From Agrostemma githago (Eukaryota > Streptophyta > Magnoliopsida > Caryophyllales > Caryophyllaceae), in contig OY288251.1 of NCBI GenBank assembly GCA_958450325.1, forward strand, positions 62,327,666 through 62,391,665: 64,000 nt of DNA, written 5' to 3'. Under the pieces are notes generated by a model, which was given only the letters and a program-made list of their open reading frames with translations, searched no databases and was not told where the DNA came from. The position numbers and the translations under genes are program-made. Below, in pieces: positions 1 through 10,973 of the stretch (the first letter of the stretch is position 1; each line of letters opens with the position of its first letter).

Positions 1-56
1 GAAAGTTCAAGTAATCCAATTGATCGACAAAAGAAAGAGACCGGAAAAGAGGAGTA

Positions 57-291
57 TCACCGGGTGAAATTTCACCCGGTGAGTCATCACCGGGCGAAAT
101 TTCGCCCGACGACATTTTCCACCTCTCGAAGATTTTCGTGGGCAGTTCCCACCGGGCGAAACGACCGGGCGAAATTTCGCCCCATGGAGGAAAACGCCAA
201 AAATGGCGATTCGAGAAGAAAATCTCACCGGGTGAAATTTCACCCGGTGGTGCCAATGTCGTCAAGCCGCGGGGTGAAACTTCATCCCATG
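57..291. repeat. Cluster of palindromes, core CGGGTGAAATTTCACCCG
   Basis: At least five units. 57-82 is a perfect 26-bp palindrome centred on AAATTT. 91-108 and 166-182 carry the variant core CGGGCGAAATTTCGCCC. 225-250 repeats the first form, and about 267-289 is a degenerate copy (GGGGTGAAACTTCATCCC). In the variant, both arms change together (GGTGAAA/TTTCACC becomes GGCGAAA/TTTCGCC), so dyad symmetry is kept. Lone half sites (CACCGGGCGAAA) lie between. The cluster ends about 80 bp before the TATA box. Confidence 0.9.
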
Positions 292-372
292 AAGATGCAA
301 AGGGTGAAGGTTTAGCTTAATGAAGAGGAATTGGATTATGGGCCTTAAGTTTGTGTGACCCATTAAGAAACA

Positions 373-381
373 CTATAAATA
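373..381 (+). promoter_or_regulatory. TATA box of the left Athila-type LTR
   Basis: CTATAAATA lies in a region that has the look of a U3/R junction. It follows the palindrome cluster and a GGATTATGGGCC stretch. The E-element LTR has a similar string (TTGGATTTT ... GGGCC) after its own palindromes. Confidence 0.6.
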
Positions 382-1604
382 CTTAACCTAGGGTTTTGTG
401 CCACTCTTGTACCTTGAGTGAGCCTCTTAGGAGTAGAAGTAGTGTAGAAGATTAGTAGTAGTAGTGGCAATTGTAGTAAAACTCTCTTAGCAAAAATCTC
501 CATAGAATTGGTAGATCTTATTAGTATTAGTATTAGATTAATTCTACTCAACAATTCCTAATCAAAGCTTCCATCTTTAGTTGAAGATTGTGTTTATATT
601 GAAGATTCAAGGGTTTTGCAAGGGTTTAGTGACAAGATCTTTGTATTATTTCTTGAAGCTTCTTATTTATGTTAATCTTCATCTTCATCCTTATTCTCCT
701 CCATAATTGGTAGTTTCTCTCTTCTCCCTTTTTCTCTAATAGTTAGTTTTGTTTCCTTGTAAATCCATTATTAGTCTTAATCCTCATGTTAATGTAGTTT
801 TCCTTTGTTTGTTTGTTTGTTTGTTTGTTTGTTTATCTCTCTCTTTAGTTTGTTTCTCCATAGTTTGTGTGCTTATTTATTTCCCTCCTTAAGTGTTGTT
901 TCGTTAGTGTAGTTTCCTTTATTGTGTTAGATTAGTTATTTCTCCTCTAGTTTAATCATGTTTAGTTTTTCTTCTAATCCCCTTGGTGTTAATTTTATCA
1001 TGGGTAGTGAGTAGATTTTAGTTAGGGGGCTAGGGGAGGACGAATTCTAGGAAAATGTTTTGCCTTGTGAGAATATTGCATTTGAGGGTGATATTGTCTT
1101 GATGGTATTGTTGTGTTTTGTTTTGTTTGACTTAGCTTGATCACCTAGGTTGACTTGACTCACTCGGACCAATATGAGGAAACTCGGGGTTTGGGTAATT
1201 CTGTCTAGAGACCTTAGTTTATTCGTCGCAAAAGCGGGCTTAGACTTGGCCGGTAGGGAAACCGAAAGGTGAAACCTCCCTTATACACCTTGTGATAATT
1301 ATTGCGGTGTTATACTTTTATCTTGTTTTCCGACTCCCCGACTCTCCCTAACGCCTTTCCCATTATTGTTTCTAGCTTAGTTCTTCCCCATTAATAGTTT
1401 CTCGCCTTAGTTCCATAGCTCGTTTAGCTACTCTAGCTCCTCTCGTCCCAAAACCCCCCATCTCAATCTCAATCACAACTAAACCTCAGACTTGACCAAT
1501 ACCGCTTAACCGCCTCCCTGTGGATCGACCTCGACTTGCCGCTACTACATAGTAGTAAGTTGGGATAAAAATATTGTTTGCATGCGTGTCAGCGACATCG
1601 CGCA

Positions 1605-4512
1605 TGTAACACCCGCAATTTTCCTGACTTTGCTATCTGTTCCGTTACATTATATCGTAACTCTGTAATATTTCGTCAATTACATTTTTCCCATTTCAAG
1701 GTCTCTTTCATTATCGAGCCTAAAATTATTTATTTTCGTAAAAGGATTTTAATTATTCTATTTTTATTCGAAAATCCGTTTAATTCTTTTCATCGCAAGT
1801 ATGTTTAATTATTTTTGAGGAGTCATATTTTCTATGAACAATATTTTTAAAATCGAGTTTGAACTATTTATTTTTCTAAAAATGATCGGTTACATTTATA
1901 ATTAATTTCTAACTCAAAAATATTTTATTTTCGAAAAATGGCTATTTAATTATTTTACTACGCGATTTCATAAATAATTATTTTCTAACTCGTTTTAATC
2001 CGATTTCTTCGTAAATGCTTATATTATTTTACGAACCTTCCCTTATCGACTTGAGAAATATTTTCTGACACCTTTTATTAACACTACATATTATTGTTAT
2101 CCTATTTATTTTAATTCTTATCCTAGTATTTATTTTAATCGGAAACTTATCATATCGATTTGTTGCTTGTTCTTTCCATCTCAACCATCTCGTCTCCTAG
2201 TTGAGTTAAGAGTCCTTGTAACTCGATTATTCTTATTCTTTAGCTTTCTAATTTCTCTTTATATTCTCATTCATTCTAGTCTATTTTATTCACAGCACAA
2301 GTCTTCTTTTCTCTTTCACGTTAAATTTTCATTCTTTTCGTTCATCATCAATCTGATCCTAATTCGTCTCTAATTCTTTCCGATCTCGAGGGTAATTTAA
2401 TTACTCTTATTCGTTCTTCATCTCGTTTTCTCCTTTCTATTCACTTATAATGTGGTTTTAATACCATATGTTTAATTATTTCGTAGGCTATTGTTCTAGA
2501 TCCGACGAAGACGATTATTTAATTGATTCGGTTAAGGTAACATTGACACGTTACTCGGTATTATATGATGTTATTGTTGTAGTTGCATGTATAGAAATTA
2601 GATTTTTGTTAGACAATATAGTTATGTCTCATTTTTAATAACAAAAACTTAAAAATCGTAAATCTTTACATGTTTTATTGTTTTTAATCGTTTTTACGAG
2701 ATTTGCGAATAAATCATTCTTTTGATTATTAAAAAGTATTATAAGACCGAGACTAAAACATACCCATAATAATAATTTATCTACAATTTTCGTGATTTTT
2801 GGTATAAAGTGTCAATTTGAAAGTTTTATTGTTTTTAATAAAGTTACAGCATGTTTCAGAATCTGTTTGTGTTTTGTACGAATTAACATTCTATTTTAAA
2901 GACCTTATTTCCGACAATTTTGAAAAGAGACTACTATTTATTTTAAGTCTAATTTATGCCTATTTAATTTCGTAAACAAATTCCAAGTGGTTTGGTCACA
3001 ATAAATTGTTTATGAACATGTGTCAAATTAATCCGCGATTCTGTTAGTTGTGATAAGATCTAAATTGAAACATATGTTAAACTTTTTATTTAATCTTGTT
3101 AATTTACGTACATTATGAAGAGTCTAGGTAATGTTTCCAATTGGATTTTATTTAAAATAAAGTTTTAAGCGTGTTTTATTAAATAAATACAAACGAGAGT
3201 CTAATTCTGACAGTTTTTAAATATATGAACAAAAACCCATGTTTTATTCGGATTTTGGATTTTCTTTAGAAATAGAAGTTGTAACTACCTTTCTAAAGTT
3301 TTCAACCACACTTATCTTACGTTGTTTTGATTTTTAATGATTTAATTATGAATTTTATAGTAAGACAGTGCAATTCTGGAAAATCTATCAATTTGTTATT
3401 TAAATACTTTTAATTACTTAAAACTTCAATCTTTTTATAAATAATTGTGATTTTGACTTTATTTGACTTTTAATCATGAATTAAACATTTATATAATAAA
3501 TATAATGTTTACGTCTCGAGGCCTAATATTAACTATTTTATATAACTCCTATTTTAATCGATTTCTATTTATAATAGTACCTACTTTTCGAAAGTTATTT
3601 TAAGAAAAGTTCTAGATCTATAAAGTTTCCTCTTTTGAAAAACGAACTATATTTTTATTGAATTTCGATAATGGCTTTGTTTTGGAGTTATGGAATAAGA
3701 AAGTGTACGGGTAGAGTAATACAGTCTAGAGTATACGTTTTGCCATCAGCTATAAGGCTAGTGTATCCGAGCGGGATGCATTGGTTGTTGAACTGGGCAT
3801 GTTCTTGTTCAGGAGTGTATGTTCATTTTGACCTTAAGCTCGTACCTCGCATGTAAGACGCCGTCGGGTTGAACTGGACACACTTGGTGTTCCAGGAGGG
3901 GTGTGCATATTTACTTAAGCTAGGACCTCGCATTGATAAGTCGCCGTCCTATTATGGTTGAGTTGCCTAGATTAGAGATCGAAGTTTGATTTGTTTGAAC
4001 TAAGTTCTCGAAGCTAGTTTAGTATTCTACTAGTGAAAGTCTATTTTGTTGCACTGATCTATATCCATAACGCTGTTATTACTATTGGTTGATTTGATTT
4101 GCAGGTTGGCAATCATTTTGAATTATTTTACTATATCGTTTTTAAACGTTTTCCATTTTGAACTATTTTGATATAATAGTAATTATGCTTTAATGTCATG
4201 TAGTATGGCTGGGAGAACGTCGTCGTTACTCCCCACTGAATTGTGGCTGTTATGTTTATAACATGACAGGTATTTTGCTGCTGGGTTTGGGTGTGAGCTA
4301 GCGAGTAGCATGGATCCTACTCTACTTCATTTGTATAAATTTTTGGATTGTTAAACCCATTTGGAGAATTCTTATTTTTAGCCCTTTTGTGAAAAGTGGC
4401 ATTTGTATTGACTGACCGTTCTTTTTATAAAATATAGAACATCAGTGTGTTTTAATCCCAAATCTACAGTGTTTCCGCCACTGTATTGCGTTAGAATTTA
4501 TAGGGGATTACA
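1605..4512 (+). mobile_element. Solo LTR, 2908 bp, Tekay-like chromovirus
   Basis: It begins TGTAACACCC and ends GGGGATTACA, and it is flanked by a perfect 5-bp duplication GCGCA (1600-1604 and 4513-4517). It holds no gag-pol, no primer-binding site and no polypurine tract, which is what LTR-LTR recombination leaves. The 3-4.3 kb part is less AT-rich and runs toward CCCACTGAATTGTGGCTG near 4235. The TGTAACACCC terminus and the length suit Tekay-type LTRs; that family call is inference. Short open frames inside are chance. Confidence 0.75.
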
Positions 4513-4520
4513 GCGCATCA

Positions 4521-4642
4521 CCTACACGGGGTCCGGTCGAGCTGGGGTGTGGGCCCGGTGCCTAAGGACGGCTCATATGCCTGGGGTTGGGTCTATACAT
4601 CTATCTAATCGCCTACATGTCTGGGGGATTTAACCCCCATCA
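4521..4642 (-). mobile_element. Remnant of the 3' LTR of Tat-like element T
   Basis: The sequence CTAAGGACGGCTCATATGCC through CCCCCATCA matches the end of the right-hand LTR (33493-34090), with few differences over about 115 bp. Read on the minus strand it starts TGATGGGGG, the LTR start. The rest of this LTR lies beyond the inserted Athila-type LTR, off the left edge. Confidence 0.75.
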
Positions 4643-5079
4643 ATTTGACCTCAACAGAGTCGGATACTAGTGTCCGGGTCTGGTGCTGAGTGTGGCCAAC
4701 CTACGAGATGAATGGTGTACCTGACCTTACTTTGAGTAGTATCAAGTGTTTAGCCCTATAAATCCGGTAGGAGCTGTCGAAGCTTTTTGCCCGGCTTTGG
4801 ATGATCAATAATCGAGAATCGTTTCTTCAATTTGCTCAAATAAAGAGCTCGGCCCTGTGCGCAGCAGTAGCCGAAGAATACATGATGAATAACGTCTTCA
4901 CGGACCGTGGCTGCTTGAGGTGTCGCGATTTTACTCGGAAAACGGTAATACTCAGAGGGACGTAACTCATGCCCGGTAAACAATATGATAAGTCGTGAAG
5001 GGAACGACCGATATAACTCGGAGGGACGTAACCCATGCCCGGTAAATAGTAATGGAAATAAGCCTAAGAAAAGTCATTC
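4643..5079 (-). mobile_element. Internal region of element T, left piece, with a roughly 75-bp tandem unit
   Basis: No gene is seen. Two copies of a unit containing CGGAGGGACGTAACCCATGC (about 4948-4984 and 5014-5048) match two copies on the far side of the CACTA element (about 27373-27403 and 27445-27475). This shows that the two sides were once contiguous. 5077-5079 (TTC) is the CACTA target duplication. Confidence 0.7.
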
Positions 5080-5172
5080 CACTACTACAATTTTGATTAT
5101 ACAAGACGCCACAAATAAGACGCTTATATAAGGAACCGTCCTCTATATTATGATAAATTTTGGCACCCCATG

Positions 5173-5545
5173 TGAACTGAATGTGACTTGAACCTCATCT
5201 AGGTGCATTCAGATATCTTGATGAGATGTAGAGAATCTTGTAATCTTCACAAATATAGTAGTGAATAAAAGGGAGATGCGGCTGACATATTTAAGAGATC
5301 ATGAATCTTGAATAAATGGCAAAGATGAACCAAAATGATTGTTTGCCAAAGTAGTGAAAATGCCGAGATCTTTCCTAATACATGAAGAATAAAATCAAGT
5401 GGATATTGCCTTAATCATGAAGATGTCGTGATCTCAAGAAATGGAAGGAAATCAAGCATCTCACAATTTTGGCAAGGATTTACTTAATTGATATAGTAAA
5501 TTATTTTCTAGTATTTGTTTCCCATTTATCGTAGTATTATCTAGG
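5173..5545 (+). mobile_element. Truncated LTR of CRM-like family C
   Basis: TGAACTGAATGTGACTTGAA and the next 370 bp follow the start of the family C LTR at 5632, with several substitutions and small indels. Similarity ends near GTAGTATTATCTAGG. 5546-5631 is unassigned; it includes CACAATCGGGAGGG, which recalls a family B LTR end. Confidence 0.6.
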
Positions 5546-6333
5546 TCGATTTCATTGCTATTTAACCAAGGTTGATTGAGTGAGTGTATCGAGTTGTTTT
5601 GACTAGCACAATCGGGAGGGTTAAACCTTGATGAACTGAATGTGACTAGAACCTCATCTAGGTGCATTCAGATATTTTGATGAGATGTGGAGAATCTTGT
5701 AATCCTTACAAATGTAGTAAGCAAATAAAGGAATCCTCAAGATATGGCCCATATATTATGGGATCTCGTCCAAATCGCAATAAAATCAATGAGGATGTCG
5801 TGATCTCCATAAAGAATAAGATAAAGTGGATTGTTGCCTAATCAAGAGTGCCATTATCTCAAGAAGATATCAAGGGAATCAAGCATCTCGCATATTTGGC
5901 AACAATATACTAGAGTAGTATTATTAGTTTATTTTGTAGTATTTGTTTCCCTTTTAGCATTGTATTATTTAGTGATAATATCACTCGAGATATCGAGTTG
6001 ATCTTCACATGTAGGCTATTTGTATGTCGCACGACAATAATGTAAGAAAAGAACATGAATTATGAATTGACAAAAAAAACAAGGTTGCATTTTGGTCTTT
6101 TGATCATGGTGTTTACTAAATTTGAGAAGGTACTTCGAATTGGCGATTAAAGATTGGGCTCCAATCTCTTTCGTGATTAGTTCCGGGTTCAAGGTCGAAC
6201 TACGGGCTAAATATCCCTTTATATTTATCATTTATTTTCATTCGTCAATAAACTTCGAGGTTAAATTAACCTTGGTCCAAAAAAATACAAAACAAGTTTG
6301 CATTGGAGCTTCCACTTTTTATTTCGCATCATT

Positions 6334-6345
6334 TGGTATCAGAGC
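6334..6345 (+). other. Primer-binding site of family C (initiator-Met tRNA type)
   Basis: TGGTATCAGAGC lies 2 bases after the end of the 5' LTR. Confidence 0.7.
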
Positions 6346-6691
6346 TACAACTCTTGATTTTTCTCAAAATCAAGACGGTCCTAAAGGTGTGTCGAATCCA
6401 AGTTTTTGGTCGATTTTCCGGTTGCGATTGGAATTCAAAGATTAAACTTGAGCGAGGTAGTTCAAGGGTTAATCGGTTTTGACTAATGTTTTTGTTCGTT
6501 GTTGAATTTGTGATTTCTTAATTGTGTAGTATTTTTTATACCCGAAAAAAAAGAAAAAAAAATCGAAAAGAAAGAAAAATTGTGTACTGTTCACGTCGTA
6601 CTATTCACGCGGTACTGTTCATAAAAAAAAGTAAATAAGGTCATAATGTTATGCCTCGATTACCATTTTGGAATTGAGGACAATTCTTTTC

Positions 6692-6705
6692 GAAGAAAGA
6701 GGGGA
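6692..6705 (+). other. Polypurine tract of family C
   Basis: GAAGAAAGAGGGGA lies directly before the 3' LTR. Confidence 0.7.
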
Positions 6706-7412
6706 TGAACTGAATGTGACTAGAACCTCATCTAGGTGCATTCAGATATCTTGATGAGATGTGGAGAATCTTGTAATCCTCACAAATGTAGTAAGCAAAT
6801 AAAGGAATCCTCAAGATATGGCCCATATATTATGGGATCTCGTCCAAATCGCAATAAAATCAATGAGGATGTCGTGATCTCCATAAAGAATAAGATAAAG
6901 TGGATTGTTGCCTAATCAAGAGTGCCATTATCTCAAGAAGATATCAATGGAATCAAGCATCTCGCATATTTGGCAACAATATACTAGAGTAGTATTATTA
7001 GTTTATTTTGTAGTATTTGTTTCTCTTTTAGCATAGTATTATTTAGGTGATAATATCACTCGAGATATCGAGTTGATCTTCACATGTAGGCTATTTATAT
7101 GTCACACGACAATAATGTAAGAGAAGAACATGAATGATGAATTGACAAAAAAACACGGTTGCATTTTGATCTTTTGATCATGGTGTTTACTAAATTCGAG
7201 AAGGTACTTCGAATTGGCGATAAAAGATTGGGCTCCAATCTCTTTCGTGATTAGTTCCGGGTTCAAGGTCGAACTACAGGCTAAATATCTCTTTATATTT
7301 ATCATTTATTTTCGTTCGTCAATAAACTTCGAGGTTACATTAACCTTTGTCCTAAAAAAATATAAAAACAAGTTTTCATTGGAGCTTCCGCTTTTTATTT
7401 CGCATCAGAAAA

Positions 7413-8802
7413 TGATACGAATGCGGAAGCGGTTTAGAGTAAGAAATGAAGATTAGGTCAAAGGTTAATGTAACCTTGGTTGATGACGTGGATTTTGGAG
7501 TGAAATTGAACTAAGGTTAATGTAACCCTGGTTCGTGGTTAAGGTCTGTGAGGATTTTGAGTTTTGTGGCTTGGCTATTTTTGGGAAGCAGACGCTTCGT
7601 TTTTTTTTGTATTTTGTGATCCGATGTTAATCGGTGAGTAACCAAAGGATATTTAACCCGTAGTTCGACCTTGAACCCAGAATTAATAGCTCAGAGTTTG
7701 GAGCACCAACCCTCTAAACGTTTCGAAGCACCTTCTCGAAGTTTAAACACGAGATTAACAAATTAATCCAGAGTTTGACAAGTTGTTTGTAAATTCATAA
7801 ATATTCCATGATTTTATTGAATTAACGACTATGGCTTATATAGCCTACATGCAAGAAATCAACTCGTGATCACGAGTGATATTCTACCCTACAATATTCT
7901 TACGATATTTGGAAACAATCTAATATAAAATAATATACTAATATCTATTGAGTAATTCTTGCCAAAGATGTGAGATGTTTGATACTCTTTCCACTTCCAT
8001 GAGATCACGCTACCTTTAAGGATTATCCACTTGATTTTATTCCATCGGATTTGATTCTCCATATCACCTTAAAATAAGTATGATTTTCTTGGTTGATTGT
8101 GATTGCAAATGACGTGTGAATGTGGCTAGGTGGTGGAATGAATCTGGACACCCACTTCTTGGATAGATCACCAACACTTTCACTTAGTTGGCAACAATCC
8201 ACATGATCTATTCTCCATATATTGGAGATCACGAAATCCTTGATTGATATATTAAATATATGAAGACCCTCTTATTGCCTTTTATTCACAATTAGCTCAT
8301 CATGAGAGATATCATCCATATCTCCCTTTATTTTCCCATTACTATCGTGGATATTATGTCATCCCCACGAGATCCTTCATATCTTCCTAGGATAGACAAT
8401 ATTTTCCAGCTTGATCCTTTGTGTAATTGCATGAACCTGGACGTGTATGAGCCACGACACGCCTATCCGTAGTAACTTGGGATTGATTAATCCAAGTCCG
8501 TGGTTGGTTGACTCTTTTAGTCTGTTGACTACCCTTTCGAGCTCCACAATCAGGTCACATCCATATCTCCCTTTATTTTCCCATTACTATCGTGGATATT
8601 ATGCCATCCCCACGAGATCCTCCATATCTTCCTAGGATAGACAATATTTTCCAGCGTGATCCTTTGTGTAATTGCATGAACCTGGACGTGTATGGGCCAT
8701 GACACGCCTATCCGTAGTAACTTGGGATTGATTAATCCAAGTCCGTGGTTGGTTGACTCTTTTACTCCGTTGACTACCCTTTCGAGCTCCACAATCGGGT
8801 CA
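7413..8802 (-). mobile_element. Family B LTR (3' LTR of the gag-PR element), with an internal duplication
   Basis: On the minus strand it runs TGACCCGATT...CGTATCA. A 245-bp segment is present twice in tandem (8313-8557 and 8558-8802). Without one copy the length is 1145 bp, close to the inverted family B LTR at 17240-18391 (1152 bp). The polypurine tract is at 8803-8816. Confidence 0.75.
8313..8802 (-). repeat. 245-bp tandem duplication inside the family B LTR
   Basis: The two copies (8313-8557 and 8558-8802) differ at only a few sites, for example CAATCAGGTCA against CAATCGGGTCA at their ends. The duplication moved the LTR end 245 bp outward and is absent from the copy at 17240-18391. Confidence 0.85.
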
Positions 8803-10784
8803 TCCCCTCCCTCTTCAAAAGGAATTGACCTCAATTCCGTAAGGCTGTCAAATTTTAAATTTGGAGCTAAGTTCTCCACGGAAGTGATACGGACCCCATA
8901 GTAATTATCCCTCATTTGATTTGATGGTTGTATGAGCTCGGATTGGTCCTCTTGAAGAACAGGCTGCTTTGACGCAATATGCGTATTCATCTTTTCTTTC
9001 CGGTCAATCACCGGTTTAATTCTGTTTTGACTAACAACTGTAGACAAGCTAGGCTCAAGGTCACTCGAAAATACATCTTGATCAGACCCACCTACTAGCG
9101 GTTGCATAAGTTCGTTAGAGTCAAGGTTAGGGTAAACTTGGTCAAGGTTAATGTAACCTTGGTCAAGGTCGTTCCCTCTTGAAACTACGGACATGTTGGA
9201 TGTTTTAAGGGCGTACCTCTCCTCTTTGTTTGCTAACACCGGCTCACTAGCAAACACAGATAAACTAGGCTTGGTAGCTCGGTTAGAATGCATAGAACGA
9301 ACATCCTGCGGTGCCATTGGCCTTAGGACGATTTTCTTATCATTCACCATCAGAATATACTCGTTAGTCCTCCCTTGGTGACGTACATCACGATCAAATT
9401 GCCATGGCCTGCCCAAAAGAATGTGGCACGCATCCATGGGAATCACGTCACACGTGATTTCATCATTATACGGACCCATCGTGAATCCAACTCGCACTTG
9501 CTTTGTGACCTTCACCTTCTTTCCGTCATCAAGCCAATGTAGTGTGTGGGGTTTTGGGTGGAGCGTAGTGGTCAAGGCAAGTTTGTCCACCATTTCTTGG
9601 GATGCAACATTAGTGCAACTCCCCCCATCAATAATCACATTACACCACTTATCATTCACTTGACATTTAGTATGAAAGATTTGGTCTCTTTGCTTCATTA
9701 TAGACGATTTAGAAAGTGTGTGTATTGTACGACGCAAGACTAGTGACTCCACGTGTGTAGGAGCCTCAAACTCTAAGACTTCTTCCACCTCTTCCTCTCC
9801 TCCCTTTGCCATATAAACTTTTCCCTCCTCGTCACTTTCCTCTTGTTCCCACAAATCATCACGATATGTAATCGCCTCCCTTAAGGTGATGATTCTTTGA
9901 TTGGGACACTCGGTTTTAAAGTGACCGAACCCTTGGCAATTGAAACAACGGACCTTAGACATGTCTTTGGCCTTATAGGGCGTGTTGGGTGTCATTTGGG
10001 AAATAGGGGTAGTCTTAGGTGTCACATCCAAATTTGACCCTTCAAACTTAGTTTCCTCGAATTTATTCCAAGTATCCGTCTTAGGGGTAGACTTCTTTTT
10101 TTGTTGAGTTTCGACCTTAAGACACAAAGAACAAAGTGTATCGAATGACTCGTAGGGATGTAAGTCAACGACATCCTCGATACCACGATTTAAACCTCTA
10201 CAGAATCGAGCCATTTTTTGTTCCTCTAACTCGTCTAACTCGCACATCAAAGACGCTTTCTCAAACTCTGAAATGTAACTACTAACATTTAGACTCCCTT
10301 GTCTTAATTCGGCAATTCTTCTATACAGATCGACTTTATAACTCTTGGGCACATACCTCTTGCGTAACTTACGTTTCAGGTCATCCCAAGTTTTAACCTT
10401 TGGCTTTTCCTCTCTAGCCCTCCTCAATTTCATGCCCTCAAACCATAAAGACGCATTTTTTGTTAGTCTAAGTATAGCATACTTACAACGCTTTTCGGCG
10501 GGAACGTCCTTGAATTCGAACATTCTTTCCATCTTACGCTCCCATTCCAAGTAGTTCTCCGGATCGATTCCTCCTTCAAACTCCGGAAATTCCGTGACTT
10601 TGAATTCATCACGAGGCTTTGGCACGTCCACGAATCTCCGAACGCCTCCTTCTGCTCGATTCTCGGGTAAATTGCGCAAGGCCCGGAGCAATTGTTGGAT
10701 GAGATTGTCGTCATTACCCCCTCCAGTATTGATGCTACTTGCGTCATTGTTGACATTGTTGTCGTTGATTTCGTTATCTCCCAT
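8550..10784 (-). CDS. Gag-protease of a CRM-like chromovirus; reverse transcriptase, RNase H and integrase deleted
   Basis: The first ATG is at 10784, soon after the primer site. The N-terminal part is a retrotransposon Gag domain. It is followed by a complete zinc knuckle (CFNCQGFGHFKTEC, CX2CX4HX4C) near 9910-9960, then a retropepsin-like protease with IIDGGSCTNVAS. In family A reverse transcriptase would follow. Here the frame jumps from just after the protease to the last pol segment (RSIPFEEGGDD) near 8820 and reads on into the 3' LTR, ending at 8550. Gag and protease stay open over more than 650 codons, unlike random decay, so the copy may have moved with enzymes from a relative. Its 3' LTR (7413-8802) is full; its 5' LTR is cut. 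Confidence 0.8.
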   Translation of the reverse strand: MGDNEINDNNVNNDASSINTGGGNDDNLIQQLLRALRNLPENRAEGGVRRFVDVPKPRDEFKVTEFPEFEGGIDPENYLEWERKMERMFEFKDVPAEKRCKYAILRLTKNASLWFEGMKLRRAREEKPKVKTWDDLKRKLRKRYVPKSYKVDLYRRIAELRQGSLNVSSYISEFEKASLMCELDELEEQKMARFCRGLNRGIEDVVDLHPYESFDTLCSLCLKVETQQKKKSTPKTDTWNKFEETKFEGSNLDVTPKTTPISQMTPNTPYKAKDMSKVRCFNCQGFGHFKTECPNQRIITLREAITYRDDLWEQEESDEEGKVYMAKGGEEEVEEVLEFEAPTHVESLVLRRTIHTLSKSSIMKQRDQIFHTKCQVNDKWCNVIIDGGSCTNVASQEMVDKLALTTTLHPKPHTLHWLDDGKKVKVTKQVRVGFTMGPYNDEITCDVIPMDACHILLGRPWQFDRDVRHQGRTNEYILMVNDKKIVLRPMAPQDVRSMHSNRATKPSLSVFASEPVLANKEERYALKTSNMSVVSRGNDLDQGYINLDQVYPNLDSNELMQPLVGGSDQDVFSSDLEPSLSTVVSQNRIKPVIDRKEKMNTHIASKQPVLQEDQSELIQPSNQMRDNYYGVRITSVENLAPNLKFDSLTELRSIPFEEGGDDPIVELERVVNGVKESTNHGLGLINPKLLRIGVSWPIHVQVHAITQRITLENIVYPRKIWRISWGWHNIHDSNGKIKGDMDVT
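8803..8816 (-). other. Polypurine tract of the family B element
   Basis: On the minus strand GAAGAGGGAGGGGA lies directly before the LTR start TGACCCG. Confidence 0.7.
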
Positions 10785-10796
10785 GTCGTTAAACAC

Positions 10797-10809
10797 GGCT
10801 CTGATACCA
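10797..10809 (-). other. Primer-binding site of the family B element
   Basis: TGGTATCAGAGCC on the minus strand, two bases after the 5' LTR end (10812). Confidence 0.75.
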
Positions 10810-10811
10810 AA

Positions 10812-10970
10812 TGATACGAATGCGGAAGCGGTTTAGAATAAGAAATGAAGATTGGGTCGAAGGTTAATGTAACCTTGGTTGATGACGTGGATTTTGGAGT
10901 GAAATTGAACTAAGGTTAATGTAACCCTGGTTCGTGGTTAAGGTCTGTGAGGATTTTGAGTTTTGTGGCT
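10812..10970 (-). mobile_element. Family B 5' LTR, truncated
   Basis: Starts TGATACGAATGCGGAAGCGG and follows 7413-7570 closely. It stops at TTTTGTGGC, where the family A element begins. The missing 1 kb is not found at the other side of A, so this is not a simple insertion break. Confidence 0.75.
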
Positions 10971-10973
10971 AAA

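Larger units (their letters stand above)
1..1604 (+). mobile_element. Athila-type LTR, left part (start lies outside the window; continues at 4513-4520)
   Basis: No coding potential. A palindrome cluster (57-291) is followed by a TATA box (373-381), a T/G-rich stretch with a (TTTG)n run near 806-835, and a pyrimidine-rich tail near 1500 (GTGGATCGACC) that resembles the tail of the E-element LTR near 47415 (GAGGTTCGACC). When the solo LTR at 1605-4512 is removed, this sequence joins 4513-4520 and ends in GCGCATCA, a proper LTR terminus. No primer-binding site follows, so it is a 3' LTR or a solo LTR. It is inserted in the 3' LTR of element T; the right TSD would be CCTAC at 4521-4525 and the left one is off the window. 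Confidence 0.6.
5632..7407 (+). mobile_element. Family C element: compact LTR retrotransposon with no ORF (TRIM-like)
   Basis: Two direct LTRs, 5632-6331 (700 bp) and 6706-7407 (702 bp), both TGAACTG...CGCATCA, enclose only 374 bp. The inner part starts with TGGTATCAGAGC (6334-6345), the usual initiator-Met tRNA primer site, and ends with a polypurine tract GAAGAAAGAGGGGA (6692-6705). There is no coding sequence between. Families A and B have nearly the same polypurine tract, so C is probably a deletion derivative of the same lineage. There is no matching TSD (CTTGA left, GAAAA right). Confidence 0.75.

Noticed and set aside
64..320. Short frames across the palindrome cluster
   Set aside because: Both strands and several frames are open only because of the palindromes.
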